A stretch of DNA of 64,000 nt from Prosthecodimorpha hirschii (GCF_001305515.1 NZ_LJYW01000001.1:5689691-5753690), one strand, 5' to 3'. Positions 9,487 to 21,466 are shown, numbered from the stretch's first letter. The notes: generated by a model from the sequence alone, not told the origin. Translations and numbers: made by a program.

Positions 9487-11039
9487 CGACCCCGCGCGAT
9501 CCGCCGCCCGGGCCGGATCTCGATCGGGCCGGCCTGTTCCTGCCCGAGCCCTGGGCGCAGGCGCCATGGATCGCCGCGCTGGTCGGTGCGCGGGCCGTGG
9601 TGAGATGCCCGACGGATGCCGATGCCGGCCGGCTCGATGCGGTCGTGACGGTGGAGCAGGGGCCGCATCTCGATCGTGCGCGCGACTATGCCCGCCGCTG
9701 GCGATTGCCGGTCCGCGTTCTGCGCGAGTTCGTCGATCCCGTCGCCCCGCCGCGTCTCGGCATCGCGCCGCTCGCCCTGCTTGTCGGCGAACTGGCTGCG
9801 GACGGGACGGTTTCCTTTCCGGCGTCGCCGTCCGATCACGCCGCGCGGCCCGGCGCCCGCTACGTGAACCCTTTCACGCTTCAGCCGGTCGCGCCGGACG
9901 AGGGCATCGCCCTGATGGCGGCGATCCGCGCGCGCTATGCGGCGCGGCGGGAGACGGTCGTCGGGTTCGGCTTCTCGGCCCAGAAGGCGCGCACGGCGAC
10001 GACCTTCCTGGCCGGCTGGTCGAACGAGGTCGTCTTCGAGACCCGACGCTGGGCGGTCGCGGTCGCGGCGCGCAAGGGCGCGCGGCTGGTCGCCTGGGGC
10101 GCGCGCGGGGGCAGGGCGCTGGAGGCGGAGGCGGCCGCGGCCGGCGTGCCGGTCTCGCGCATCGAGGACGGCTTCGTCCGCTCGGTCGGCCTCGGCACGC
10201 AGCAGACCATTCCGGCCTCGCTCGCCCTCGACGATCTCGGCCTCTATTACGACGCCCACCGCCCCTCGCGCTTGGAGCGGCTGTGCCTGGAGACGGACTT
10301 CACGCCGGCTCTGGTGGACCGGGCGCGGGCCTTGCGCGAGCGGCTCGTCGCCACCCGGGTGACCAAATACAATCTGCCGGCCCCGAAACTCGATCTCGCC
10401 GGTCCGGCTCGCGGGCGGCCGGTCGTGCTGGTGATCGGCCAGGTGCCGGACGACGCGGCGATCCGCTTCGGCACGGCCGCAGTCGGCGGCAATCTCGCCC
10501 TGCTCGCCGCCGTGCGGAAGGGCCGACCGGATGCCTTCGTGGTCTACAAGGAGCATCCCGATCTCGTCACCCGCAGCCGGGCCGGCTGGCTGCCGGAGCG
10601 CGCGATCCGCGCCCATGCCGACCTCGCCTTACGCGAGGGCGACGCCATCGCCGCCATCGAGGCGGCCGACGAGGTGCATGTGCTGACCTCGCTGGCCGGC
10701 TTCGAGGCGCTGATCCGGGCGAAGCCGGTCGTCACCTGGGGCATCCCCTTCTATGCCGGCTGGGGCTTGACCGACGACCGCGCGCCGGTCGCGCGGCGTG
10801 GCCGGAAGCTCTCGCTCGATGAACTCGTCGCGGCCGTGCTGATCCTGTATCCGGCCTATGTCGACCCGGTCTCGCGGCTGCCCTGCGAGGTCGAGGACGT
10901 GATCGCCCGGATCGAGGATGTCCGCGCCGGGCGGATCGCCGTGCCGTCGGCCGTGCGCAACCGGCGGCTCGTCCGGGCGAGCGTGGTCGCGGAAGCCTAC
11001 TGGCGCCACTGGATCGGCCATTTCGGCCGGCCCCGATGA
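9483..11039 (+). CDS. kpsC: capsular polysaccharide biosynthesis protein KpsC-like, single-module form
   Basis: A 518-residue KpsC-like protein of the capsule synthesis family. KpsC extends the poly-Kdo linker begun by KpsS. Seen here once each are the KpsC blocks VGFGFSAQKARTATTFL (~160), RIEDGFVRSVGLG (~226), VLVIGQVPDDAAIRFG (~316), KEHPDLVTRS (~356) and HVLTSLAGFEALIRAKPV with GIPFYAGWGLTDD (~400-435). E. coli KpsC (about 675 residues) carries two such transferase modules. This protein has one module plus a divergent N-terminal ~150 residues, so it may make only one linkage type. It starts within the SDR stop codon (ATGA overlap). Confidence 0.85.
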   Translation: MTTPRDPPPGPDLDRAGLFLPEPWAQAPWIAALVGARAVVRCPTDADAGRLDAVVTVEQGPHLDRARDYARRWRLPVRVLREFVDPVAPPRLGIAPLALLVGELAADGTVSFPASPSDHAARPGARYVNPFTLQPVAPDEGIALMAAIRARYAARRETVVGFGFSAQKARTATTFLAGWSNEVVFETRRWAVAVAARKGARLVAWGARGGRALEAEAAAAGVPVSRIEDGFVRSVGLGTQQTIPASLALDDLGLYYDAHRPSRLERLCLETDFTPALVDRARALRERLVATRVTKYNLPAPKLDLAGPARGRPVVLVIGQVPDDAAIRFGTAAVGGNLALLAAVRKGRPDAFVVYKEHPDLVTRSRAGWLPERAIRAHADLALREGDAIAAIEAADEVHVLTSLAGFEALIRAKPVVTWGIPFYAGWGLTDDRAPVARRGRKLSLDELVAAVLILYPAYVDPVSRLPCEVEDVIARIEDVRAGRIAVPSAVRNRRLVRASVVAEAYWRHWIGHFGRPR

Positions 11040-11169
11040 CCGTCCCGTCAGGCTCGGAAACCCCGCAAGGCGGCCAAATTGACCGGCCCGGATGGGGTCG
11101 CTATACAGGCTCGCCCGACCGATCCGGGCGCGGTGTCGGATCGGTTCCAGGGCGGAGTGCAGCCGGTCG

Positions 11170-12453
11170 ATGTCCGAACGCCGCGTCTTTCTGTTCCTGC
11201 AAGGGCCACCCTCGCGGTTCTGGTACGAACTGGCGAACGGGCTCGAAGCGGCCGGGCAGAAGACGGTCCGCGTCAATCTCTCGGCCGGCGACTGGCTCTA
11301 CTGGCTGAAATCCGGCGCCTACAACTATCGCGGCAGCTTCAAGAACTGGCGCGGCTGGCTCGAACAGCTGATCGAGCGCGAGGGCGTCACCGACATCCTC
11401 TACTATGCCGACCGGCTGCCCTATCATGTCGTCGCCCAGGAGATCGCCAAGGCGCGCGGGCTCTATGTGACCGCGGTCGAGTTCGGCTATCTGCGCCCCG
11501 ACTGGATCACGGTCGAGCGCAACGGCATGTCGACCTACTCGCATTTCCCAAACGATCCGGAAACGATCCGCGCCATCGCGGCCGCCGCGCCGGACCCGGA
11601 TCTGGTGATCAAATATCCCTACACCTTCACCCAGGAAGCCACCGCCGAGGTCATCTACAATCTCGTCGCGCTGTTCTTCTCCTGGATCTTCTTTCCGCGC
11701 TACTTTGCCGACAAATATTATAATCCGCTCAAGGACTATCTCAGCACGCTGCTGCGCCTGATCCGCGAGCGCTGGCAGCGCAAATATGCCAAGCGCGTCA
11801 TGCGCGAAGTCATCCTCGGACCGCGGCCCTTCTACATCTTCGCGCTGCAGCTGCAGAGCGACTACCAGATCCGCGACAACAGCCCCTACAAGCGATTGCA
11901 CGAGGCGATCGACCAGACGGTCGCCTCCTTCGCCCGCTCCGCGCCGCCCAACACGGTGCTGGTGTTCAAGGTCCATCCGCTCGACAACGGCATCGAGCGC
12001 TGGAACAAGGTCGTGATGGCGGCGGCCCGGCGCCACAATGTCCGCCCGCGCGTGCGCCTGATCGACGGCGGCAATCTCAACCGGCTGGTCGAGACCGCAC
12101 GCGGGACCATCGTGGTCAATTCCACGGTCGGTCTCTACGCGATCCGCGCCGGCTGCCCGCTGATCGTGCTCGGTGTCGCCGTGTTCGACATTCCCGGCCT
12201 GACCTTCCAGGGCTCGCTCGACCAGTTCTGGACCGAGGCCGAGGCGCCCGACGAGGAATTGCGGCTGCAGTTCATCCGCGCGCTGGCCACCACGACCCAG
12301 GTCAAGGGCAGCTTCTACAACAAGGCCGGCCGCAAGGTCGCGATCGCCGAGGTCGTGCAGCGGCTCATCGAGCGCCGGGTCAACGAACCGGGCGCCTTCG
12401 TCGATCCGCCGCCGCGCATGGAAAAGGCGCGCCGGCTCGGCATGAAGGTCTGA
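11170..12453 (+). CDS. second KpsS-like capsule biosynthesis protein
   Basis: A 427-residue paralogue of the KpsS-like protein at 7.3 kb. Shared blocks are VFLFLQGPPSRFWYELANGL, EFGYLRPDWITVERNGMSTY, VFKVHPLDNGIERWNKVV, IDGGNLNRLVETARG and NSTVGLYAIRAGCPLIVLGV. An aromatic-rich segment near 165-190 (FFSWIFFPRYFADKYY) could be a membrane-associated hairpin and is more pronounced than in the first copy. ATG 11170 begins exactly where homology begins; 26 upstream in-frame codons show none. It follows kpsC by 130 bp and probably ends the capsule operon. Presence of two KpsS-like proteins suggests either two linker Kdo steps shared out between them or two acceptors. Confidence 0.85.
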   Translation: MSERRVFLFLQGPPSRFWYELANGLEAAGQKTVRVNLSAGDWLYWLKSGAYNYRGSFKNWRGWLEQLIEREGVTDILYYADRLPYHVVAQEIAKARGLYVTAVEFGYLRPDWITVERNGMSTYSHFPNDPETIRAIAAAAPDPDLVIKYPYTFTQEATAEVIYNLVALFFSWIFFPRYFADKYYNPLKDYLSTLLRLIRERWQRKYAKRVMREVILGPRPFYIFALQLQSDYQIRDNSPYKRLHEAIDQTVASFARSAPPNTVLVFKVHPLDNGIERWNKVVMAAARRHNVRPRVRLIDGGNLNRLVETARGTIVVNSTVGLYAIRAGCPLIVLGVAVFDIPGLTFQGSLDQFWTEAEAPDEELRLQFIRALATTTQVKGSFYNKAGRKVAIAEVVQRLIERRVNEPGAFVDPPPRMEKARRLGMKV

Positions 12454-12626
12454 CGGAGCGGGGTGAGGGGCCCGTCTCGCATCGGCGGGTTCGCGACCTT
12501 CGCCGCGGCAGCATGGCTCGGTCCCGAATTCGGCTTCCATGAGCCCTTGCCGAAGCGCTCGGGGCGGACAATGGTTCAAACTTTCCGAACGAGCCCCGAA
12601 GCGGGCGACGAGGTGGAGGGGAAGCG

Positions 12627-13604
12627 ATGGTCAAGGCGATCCAGGTGCGGGAAACCGGCGGTCCGGAGATGCTGGTGCTGGCGGATGTCGAGCTGCCGCC
12701 GCCCGGCGCCGGCGAGGCGCGCGTCCGCCATGCGGCGATCGGCGTCAACTTCATCGACTGCTACTTCCGCTCCGGCCTCTATCCGTCGCCGACCGGCCTG
12801 CCGTTCATTCCGGGCAGCGAGGGCGCCGGCGTGGTCGAGGCGGTCGGCCCCGGCGTCACGCTGGTCAAGCCGGGCGACCGGGTCGCCTATGTGGCCTCGC
12901 CCGGCTCCTACGCGGCCGAGCGCAACGTGCCGGCCGACCGGCTGATCATCCTGCCCGAGGCGATCTCCTTCGAGACCGGCGCGGCGATGATGCTGAAGGG
13001 CATGACGGTGCAGTATCTGCTCAACCGCACCTTCAAGGTCGGCCCGGGCACCACCATCCTGTTCCATGCCGCGGCCGGCGGCGTCGGCCTGATCGCCGGC
13101 GCCTGGGCCAAGGCGCTCGGCGCGACCATCATCGGCACGGCCGGCGGCCCGGACAAATGCGCGCTCGCCAAGTCGCGCGGCTACGATCACGTCATCGACT
13201 ACCGCTCCGAGGATTTCGTGGCGCGCGTCAAGGAGTTGACCAACGGGGCCGGCGTCGACGTGGTCTATGATTCGATCGGCAAGGACACTTTCCCGGCCTC
13301 GCTCGACTGCCTGAAGCCGCTTGGCATGTGGGTCACCTTCGGCAACGCCTCCGGACCGGTGCCGCCCTTCTCGACGCAGATCCTGTCGCAGAAGGGCTCG
13401 CTCTTCGCGACCCGGCCGACGCTCTTCACCTACATCGCCAAGCGCGCCGACCTGGAGGCGACCGCCGGCGATCTGGTCGCGCGCGTCGCCGATGGGACGG
13501 TGCCGATCGAGATCTCGGCCCGCTATCCGCTCGAGAAGGCGGCCGACGCCCATCGCGACCTCGAAGGCCGCAAGACCACCGGCGCGGTCGTGCTGATCCC
13601 CTGA
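12627..13604 (+). CDS. qor: NADPH:quinone oxidoreductase (zeta-crystallin type)
   Basis: A 325-residue medium-chain reductase of the quinone oxidoreductase group, catalysing NADPH-dependent one-electron reduction of quinones. The N-terminal GroES-like domain has GVNFIDCYFRSGLYP and PFIPGSEGAGVVEAVG; the Rossmann domain has HAAAGGVGLIAGAWAKALGA (~149-168). The zinc-binding cysteines of alcohol dehydrogenases are absent, as expected. GGAGGGGAAGCG precedes ATG 12627. It is a stand-alone gene after the capsule locus and converges with trmFO. Confidence 0.92.
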   Translation: MVKAIQVRETGGPEMLVLADVELPPPGAGEARVRHAAIGVNFIDCYFRSGLYPSPTGLPFIPGSEGAGVVEAVGPGVTLVKPGDRVAYVASPGSYAAERNVPADRLIILPEAISFETGAAMMLKGMTVQYLLNRTFKVGPGTTILFHAAAGGVGLIAGAWAKALGATIIGTAGGPDKCALAKSRGYDHVIDYRSEDFVARVKELTNGAGVDVVYDSIGKDTFPASLDCLKPLGMWVTFGNASGPVPPFSTQILSQKGSLFATRPTLFTYIAKRADLEATAGDLVARVADGTVPIEISARYPLEKAADAHRDLEGRKTTGAVVLIP

Positions 13605-13769
13605 TCGATCGGCAACCCGGCGGCGTCCGAGCCCGATGCGGGTGAGGGCGCCGCCGGGCGGATTTCGGATCGGTGCCGCCGGAGTGCCGCCGCCCGCGGG
13701 CGCCGCAGGCGGCATCGTGCTCGGCTGCGGACGGTGACGCCACCCACAGCCGAGGCCGGGTCAGGGCGT

Positions 13770-15188
13770 CTATTCGGCGGCCTGCACGGCCGTTCCGCTC
13801 AGCCAGAGATCGAGGTCGGTCAGGGCCCGGCGGCTCATGGCGCGCTTCTTCTCGACCGTCTTCTCGTTGCCGCGCAGGCGCTTGCCGTCCTTGGTGGTCG
13901 GCGCCTCGATCGGCGGGAACAGGCCGAAATTCACGTTCATCGGCTGGAACGAGCGCGGCGTGCCGGCCTCCTCGCCCTCGACTGCGAGATGGCCGCCGGT
14001 GATGTGGCCGAGCAGGGCGCCGAGCGCGGTCGTGACCGGGGGCGGGGCGGGGGCGCGGCCGAGGGCTTCCGCCGCGGCGAAGCGGCCGGCCAGCAGCCCG
14101 ACGGCGGCGGATTCGACATAGCCCTCGCAGCCGGTGATCTGGCCGGCGAAGCGCAGCTGCGGGCGCACCTTGAGGCGCAGGGTCGCGTCGAGCAGCTTCG
14201 GCGAGTTCAGATAGGTGTTGCGGTGCAGCCCGCCGAGCCGGGCGAACTCGGCTTGGCCGAGCCCCGGGATCATGCGGAACACGCGCGCCTGCTCGCCATG
14301 CTTCAGCTTGGTCTGAAAGCCGACCATGTTCCACAGCGTGCCGAAGGCATTGTCCTGGCGCAGTTGCACGATGGCATGCGGCTTCACGTCCGGATGGCGC
14401 GGATCGGTCAGGCCGACCGGCTTCATCGGGCCGAAGCGGAGCGTCTCGCGGCCGCGCTCGGCCATCACCTCGATCGGCAGGCAGCCGTCGAAATAGGGCG
14501 TCTTCTCCCAGTCCTTGAAGGACGTCTTCTCGCCCGCGAGCAGGGCGTCGATGAAGGCTTCGTACTCGTCGCGGTTCATCGGGCAGTTGATGTAGTCCGC
14601 GCCGGTGCCGCCCGGGCCGGCCTTGTCGTAGCGCGACTGCTTCCAGGCGATGCCCATGTCGATCGAGTCGAAATGGACGATCGGCGCGATCGCGTCGAAG
14701 AAGGCGAGTTCGGTCTCCCCGGTCAGCCCGCCGATCGCCGCCGCCAGGCCGGGCGCGGTGAGCGGGCCGGTCGCCAGGATGGTGGCGCCCCAGTCCTCGG
14801 GCGGCAGGCCGTCGACCTCCTCGCGCCGGATGGTGACCAGCGGATGGGCCTCCAGGGCGGCGGTGACGGCGGCCGAGAAGTTGTCGCGGTCGACCGCCAG
14901 CGCGCCGCCGGCCGGCACCTGGTGGGCATCGCCCGACGCCATGATCAGCGAGCCGGCGCGGCGCATCTCCTCGTGCAGCAGGCCGACCGCATTGGTCTCG
15001 CGATCGTCCGAGCGGAAGGAGTTGGAGCAGACCAGTTCGGCCAGGCCGTCGGTCTGGTGCGCCTCGGTCGCGCGCACCGGGCGCATCTCGTGGAGGATCA
15101 CGGGCACGCCGGCCTTGGCGATCTGCCAGGCGGCTTCGGAGCCGGCGAGGCCGCCGCCGACGATATGGACGGGAGGGGACTGGGTCAT
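13770..15188 (-). CDS. trmFO: folate-dependent tRNA (uracil-5-)-methyltransferase TrmFO
   Basis: A 472-residue TrmFO, which methylates U54 in the T-loop of tRNA using 5,10-methylenetetrahydrofolate and FAD. The FAD-binding motif is [16 protein letters not shown] near the N-terminus. Family-typical segments are [61 protein letters not shown] and [16 protein letters not shown] (the conserved catalytic-region cysteine). ATG 15188 is preferred to an in-frame start six codons upstream because homology begins with the [13 protein letters not shown] stretch. The gene is monocistronic and converges with qor. Confidence 0.95.
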   Translation of the reverse strand: MTQSPPVHIVGGGLAGSEAAWQIAKAGVPVILHEMRPVRATEAHQTDGLAELVCSNSFRSDDRETNAVGLLHEEMRRAGSLIMASGDAHQVPAGGALAVDRDNFSAAVTAALEAHPLVTIRREEVDGLPPEDWGATILATGPLTAPGLAAAIGGLTGETELAFFDAIAPIVHFDSIDMGIAWKQSRYDKAGPGGTGADYINCPMNRDEYEAFIDALLAGEKTSFKDWEKTPYFDGCLPIEVMAERGRETLRFGPMKPVGLTDPRHPDVKPHAIVQLRQDNAFGTLWNMVGFQTKLKHGEQARVFRMIPGLGQAEFARLGGLHRNTYLNSPKLLDATLRLKVRPQLRFAGQITGCEGYVESAAVGLLAGRFAAAEALGRAPAPPPVTTALGALLGHITGGHLAVEGEEAGTPRSFQPMNVNFGLFPPIEAPTTKDGKRLRGNEKTVEKKRAMSRRALTDLDLWLSGTAVQAAE

Positions 15189-15349
15189 GGAACGACCCGG
15201 TAGCATTCCGGCCCGGCCGGGTCAAAGTGACAGCCAGTTCACGATGCGGTGTCGAGCCGGCAACAGGTTGTGGCTAGCGGTGGGGCGAGACTTCGCGGCC
15301 TGCTCAATCCGCTATATGGTGCGCCGACTCTTACCCGGAGGTGCAACGC

Positions 15350-16168
15350 ATGGGTCGATCCAACACCCTTCTGCTCCTCGCCGCTCTGGCGCTCGCCGCG
15401 CCGGCGGCCGCCGTCGCAGCCGGCACCGAGGGCGCGGCCGATGCCGGCACGCCGGCGACCGCGAAGGCCCGGGCGAGCCAGGGCGGCGACCTTCAGGGCA
15501 AGCCGGGCAGCGACGTGACCGGCGCCCTGCCGTCGGCCGCCAAGCCCAAGGCCGCCACGGCCAAGCCGAAGAAGTCCGCCACCGGCGCCACTGCCGCGCT
15601 GACGCCGATCCCGGCACCGGTGCCGTTCGAGCCGTCGCGAGATCTGGTCAACTGGTTCGTCGAGCGCGGCAATGTCGGCATGCCGCGTGGCAACCGGCTG
15701 GTCTATTGCCACGGCTTCGAATGCCGTCTGCGCACCATCATCGCGCTGAGTGATGCGGACGAGAAGGCGATCGCCAATATCTTCGCCTCCCGGCGCGGCT
15801 CGGCGGCGGAGGAGCGCGACGCCATCGACCACCTGGTCCAGTACTGGGAGAAGCGGGCCGCGCCGGAACTGGGTGGTCCGCCCGACATCCGCGGCTCCGA
15901 ACCCGATCAGGCCAACCAGCCCGGCCAGACCGACTGCCTGGACGAGGCGACCAACTCGACCACCATCCTGATCTATGCCCAGCAGCACGGCCTGTTGCGA
16001 TACCACACGGTGGTGCGCCCGGATTCGCGCGGCGGCTTCATCTATGCCCATGCCACGGCGGTCTATCGAGAGATCGGCGGCGAGGAATGGGTGGTCGATT
16101 CCTGGATGCGCGATTCCGGCGACCCGAACGACATCATGCTGAAGTCTGAATGGGATTCGAAACACTAG
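15350..16168 (+). CDS. secreted protein with transglutaminase-like Cys/His/Asp pattern
   Basis: A 272-residue exported protein. The signal peptide is about 1-24 (L/A-rich, cleavage after A-V-A-A). An Ala/Lys/Pro low-complexity linker runs to ~85, and a conserved-looking domain follows. In the last third, DCLDEATNSTTILIYAQ (Cys at a helix N-terminus), then YAHATAV (His) and WVVDSW (Asp) occur in the order and spacing of the papain/transglutaminase-like triad seen in bacterial transglutaminase-like cysteine peptidases. That assignment is my inference. GGAGG eight bases before ATG 15350 sets the start. The stop codon is the first part of a long inverted repeat. No operon partner is evident. Confidence 0.7.
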   Translation: MGRSNTLLLLAALALAAPAAAVAAGTEGAADAGTPATAKARASQGGDLQGKPGSDVTGALPSAAKPKAATAKPKKSATGATAALTPIPAPVPFEPSRDLVNWFVERGNVGMPRGNRLVYCHGFECRLRTIIALSDADEKAIANIFASRRGSAAEERDAIDHLVQYWEKRAAPELGGPPDIRGSEPDQANQPGQTDCLDEATNSTTILIYAQQHGLLRYHTVVRPDSRGGFIYAHATAVYREIGGEEWVVDSWMRDSGDPNDIMLKSEWDSKH

Positions 16169-16219
16169 TGGTTTGATCGAGACAGATGGTCCCCATCCGT
16201 CTCGTGAATCCAAACCACT
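16167..16219. repeat. long inverted repeat at the 3' end of the secreted-protein gene
   Basis: AGTGGTTTG (16167-16175) pairs with CAAACCACT (16211-16219). Inside, CGAGACAGATGG (16178-16189) pairs with CCATCCGTCTCG (16193-16204) with one mismatch, leaving a three-base loop. The first arm overlaps the TAG stop. There is no T-run, so it is more like an interspersed palindromic repeat than a classic terminator, although it may end or stabilise the mRNA. Confidence 0.75.
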
Positions 16220-16808
16220 CACTCTTTGACCACTAGCGCGGTGCCCGGCCTGAGCGGATCGAGCCACGCTCCGGAGCCTTCGCTCGCGCCAGTGTTCTTC
16301 GATCACGGCGGCTCGTCGTGATCGGGCTTTGCCCCGCCGATTCGATGGGGCTGCACTGTCATCCGCCGCGCGACCTCGCGCCGAAGCCCTGCTGGCCGGC
16401 AGCAAGCGAGACCGGGCGGCAGACGGTGGGGCGTGGCGCAGCGGTTCTCGTGGCTCGGCGCCCGTCGCGGCCCGGCTGGCGGAAGACTGCCAATGCTCGA
16501 GCCGCCGTCAATTCAGATCGCTGCGGTGCATCGGCGATGCAAGCCTTCGTTGGAGCGAGGGAGGCGCCCCGGTCTCGAAAATCCACGCTTTCTGCGGACT
16601 TGGCGGAACCGCTCCTGGGCCGTGCCGATCGGGATATTGCCGACAGGGGCGGGTGCATTTGGGAACATATTGATAGGTCGGAATATGATATTCAGACATC
16701 AAGAGTGTTGCATGTCGGATACGCTTCGGAATCGTTCCAAGACTTCGCTTTCTGCCCTCACGCATGGTGATATGGTAGCGCGTGACCACATCGGGGGTGG
16801 GGCATTCC
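16220..16808. other. intergenic with likely promoter of the beta-barrel gene
   Basis: 589 bp without a convincing gene. From 16655 to 16790 the sequence is notably A/T-rich. TATGAT at 16684-16689 is a good -10 hexamer, but the best upstream -35-like hexamer (TTGGGA) is 19 bases away, so the promoter call is tentative. Confidence 0.35.
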
Positions 16809-17585
16809 ATGAAGCATCTGAGCATTGCCGCTGGCGTGATCGCGGCCATGTGCGCAATTTCGACCGCAAAAGCTGAAGAGCCGGCCTTTCCGGGGTGGGG
16901 CGGTCTCTATTTCGGCGCGACCGGCGGCCAGAGTGCGACATCGACATCATGGAAGACCAACGGCCATGTCGTGCCGGCATGGGGGGCCACCTATCCGTAT
17001 TCGATCGATACCAGCGCGACCTCTTTCGACGCGCGCCCGGATCGGATGTCGTTCTTTGTCGGCTACAATTACATGATCACGCCAGTGATCCTGGCCGGCA
17101 TCGAGGCAGAGCTCGGGCGCGGCAGTTCGAAGACCGCGCATGCGATGCCGGGTCTGCAGCCGTTCAAGGCCCCCTACCAGAACTTCCACACGCGCTCGCG
17201 GGTGATCAGCGGCAACGACTCCAGTCTGCGTCTGCGCGCCGGCTATGTCGTCATGCCGCGCCTTCTGGTCTACGCGACGGCCGGCTATGCGACCCAGATG
17301 TTCCGCGAATCGAGCACCTGCGTGATCGATCCGCGCGTCTGCAATCCCGACTTCTCGCCGCTCAGCCACACGTCGAGCAAGCGCCTGCACGGTTGGACCG
17401 CGGGTATCGGCACCGAGTATCAGCTCCTGCCGAACCTGATCGCCCGTGTCGAGTATCGGCGGACGGACCTGGATTCCACGTCCTTCACGGCGATGCCTTA
17501 CGTGAACTTCCGAACGCACGGCATCAAGAACACGCTGTCGTCGACCTCCGACACGATGTCGGTCGGATTGGCGCTGAAATTCTGA
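16809..17585 (+). CDS. outer-membrane beta-barrel protein (Omp25/31-like)
   Basis: A 258-residue outer-membrane beta-barrel protein of the kind abundant in Hyphomicrobiales. The signal peptide is MKHLSIAAGVIAAMCAISTAKA (1-22), which selects ATG 16809 over an in-frame GTG at 16782. Alternating aromatic strands follow: WGGLYFGATGGQ, MSFFVGYNYMITPVILAGIEAEL, LRLRAGYVVMPRLLVYATAGYA, TAGIGTEYQLLPNLIARVEYR. The final strand is MSVGLALKF, ending in the C-terminal Phe needed for BAM insertion. One extracellular loop carries two cysteines (STCVIDPRVCNPDF) that may form a disulphide. A structural or adhesive surface role is likely; no channel specificity can be inferred. Confidence 0.82.
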   Translation: MKHLSIAAGVIAAMCAISTAKAEEPAFPGWGGLYFGATGGQSATSTSWKTNGHVVPAWGATYPYSIDTSATSFDARPDRMSFFVGYNYMITPVILAGIEAELGRGSSKTAHAMPGLQPFKAPYQNFHTRSRVISGNDSSLRLRAGYVVMPRLLVYATAGYATQMFRESSTCVIDPRVCNPDFSPLSHTSSKRLHGWTAGIGTEYQLLPNLIARVEYRRTDLDSTSFTAMPYVNFRTHGIKNTLSSTSDTMSVGLALKF

Positions 17586-17842
17586 AGCCGGCTCCGCGCA
17601 TCGGGCCGATCGGGTTGGGCACGCCCGTCCGACATTTGCCCGTCGACGGCAATCACCTCGCCGGTACCCTCGCCAAGCGGAATCGCCGGGATGGCGGCGC
17701 CTCGGCCGGGCATCCCTCCGGCGAGGCCCGGTCGCCTGGAGCGCGCGGGATGGGGCGAGAGGGCGACGTGACCACCGCCGGCGGACAGCGCGTCGGTCGA
17801 TCGTCGGCGTGCGGAAGGGCAGGGCGTGCGGAGGGGCTGGAA

Positions 17843-18014
17843 TCGAAACGCCCGCCGGTGGGAGGAGAACCGGCGGGCGTTCGAATATCCGACCGGGGTG
17901 GGAGGAGAAGCCCCGTCGGTAGGACGGCCAGGGGAGGACAGGCCGTCCGCAGTGGCGACGCTCACGCAGGGGACCGGGGCGAGCGAGTCTGGGAGGAAAC
18001 AGCTCGGTGCCGGT
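17843..18014 (-). ncRNA. array of four stem-loops with UCCUCCC loops; candidate cuckoo/CcsR-like anti-SD small RNAs
   Basis: Four consecutive hairpins. (1) Arms 17848-17858/17870-17880, 11 bp perfect, extendable through flanking TCGA. (2) 17889-17898/17911-17919, 9 bp with one bulge. (3) 17922-17929/17941-17948, 8 bp perfect. (4) 17973-17977 and 17980-17984 with 18002-18006 and 18010-18014, two 5-bp helices. On the minus strand the loops read TTCTCCTCCCA, CTTCTCCTCCCA, TGTCCTCCCCT and TGTTTCCTCCCAGACTC, so UCCUCCC is common to all four while stems differ in sequence. Exposed CUCCUCCC is the hallmark of alphaproteobacterial alpha-r14/cuckoo RNAs (CcsR in Rhodobacter). The strongest hairpin comes last on the minus strand and is followed by TTTCGATT, a possible terminator. 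Strand is inferred. Confidence 0.65.
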
Positions 18015-18116
18015 GCTGCCTGCGCGGCCGACCGATCGTCATCTCCAATGCACTGTCCTGAACATCAGGAAAGCTTGAAGAGCGGGTCAGGCCTCACGGC
18101 GTCGTCTATGGACAAC

Positions 18117-18142
18117 ATATAGGACATGATCCCTGTCCCAAG
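18117..18142 (-). promoter_or_regulatory. possible promoter of the stem-loop RNA array
   Basis: Read on the minus strand, CTTGGG (18142-18137) and CTATAT (18122-18117) recall the CTTG/CTATAT hexamers of rhizobial sRNA promoters. The 14-base spacing is too short for a standard sigma-70 promoter, so the call is weak. Alternatively TTGGGA with TATGTT, 16 bases apart, could serve. It lies about 100 bp upstream of the first minus-strand hairpin. Confidence 0.3.
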
Positions 18143-18447
18143 CCAGAGGGGCGGCCGCATGTCCGACATGCGAATTGTGCAACGCAGCACGATTCCCTGC
18201 GCCCTCGACGGGAAACCGGCCGCTTTCCGCAGTCGCAGGTGAGGTGTCGATATTGCGATGCACAATCGGCATCGCACCATGACGTTTCGTCATGCCTGGG
18301 CCCGGGCCGGCCCGTCCGATCATGTGCGGCGGCGCCGGTACGGTGTCCCATGACGGCCGGCCTGCCCGCAAAGGCGCTCGTTCCTGCGGCCAGCCGTTGG
18401 GGCGGCCCCATCCGTCCGCGGCGTCGCTCGAATCTCGAGCCGGCGCC

Positions 18448-18492
18448 CGTTGAACGCCCGCACGTTGAACACCCGCCCGTTGAACGCCCGAC
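18448..18492. repeat. 15-bp tandem repeat, three copies, 3' of uvrA
   Basis: Three 15-bp units of the type CGTTGAACGCCCGCA follow one another (starts 18448, 18463, 18478). The last copy runs into a small perfect hairpin, CGCCCGA-CTA-TCGGGCG. It is located about 70 bp downstream of the uvrA stop. Confidence 0.8.
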
Positions 18493-18559
18493 TATCGGGC
18501 GGGCGCCTGTCAGACGGGGCCATGTCGGGCGCGGGACCCGAACCGGCCCCGTGCCCGGG

Positions 18560-21466
<2,907 letters not shown>

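Noticed and set aside
16318-16770. Open frame of 150 codons before the beta-barrel gene
   Set aside because: No ribosome binding site, composition biased, several competing frames; region better explained as intergenic.
18065-18280. DUF1127 companion gene of a CcsR-type array on the minus strand
   Set aside because: The only open frame upstream of the hairpins (71 codons) lacks the Arg-rich DUF1127 pattern.
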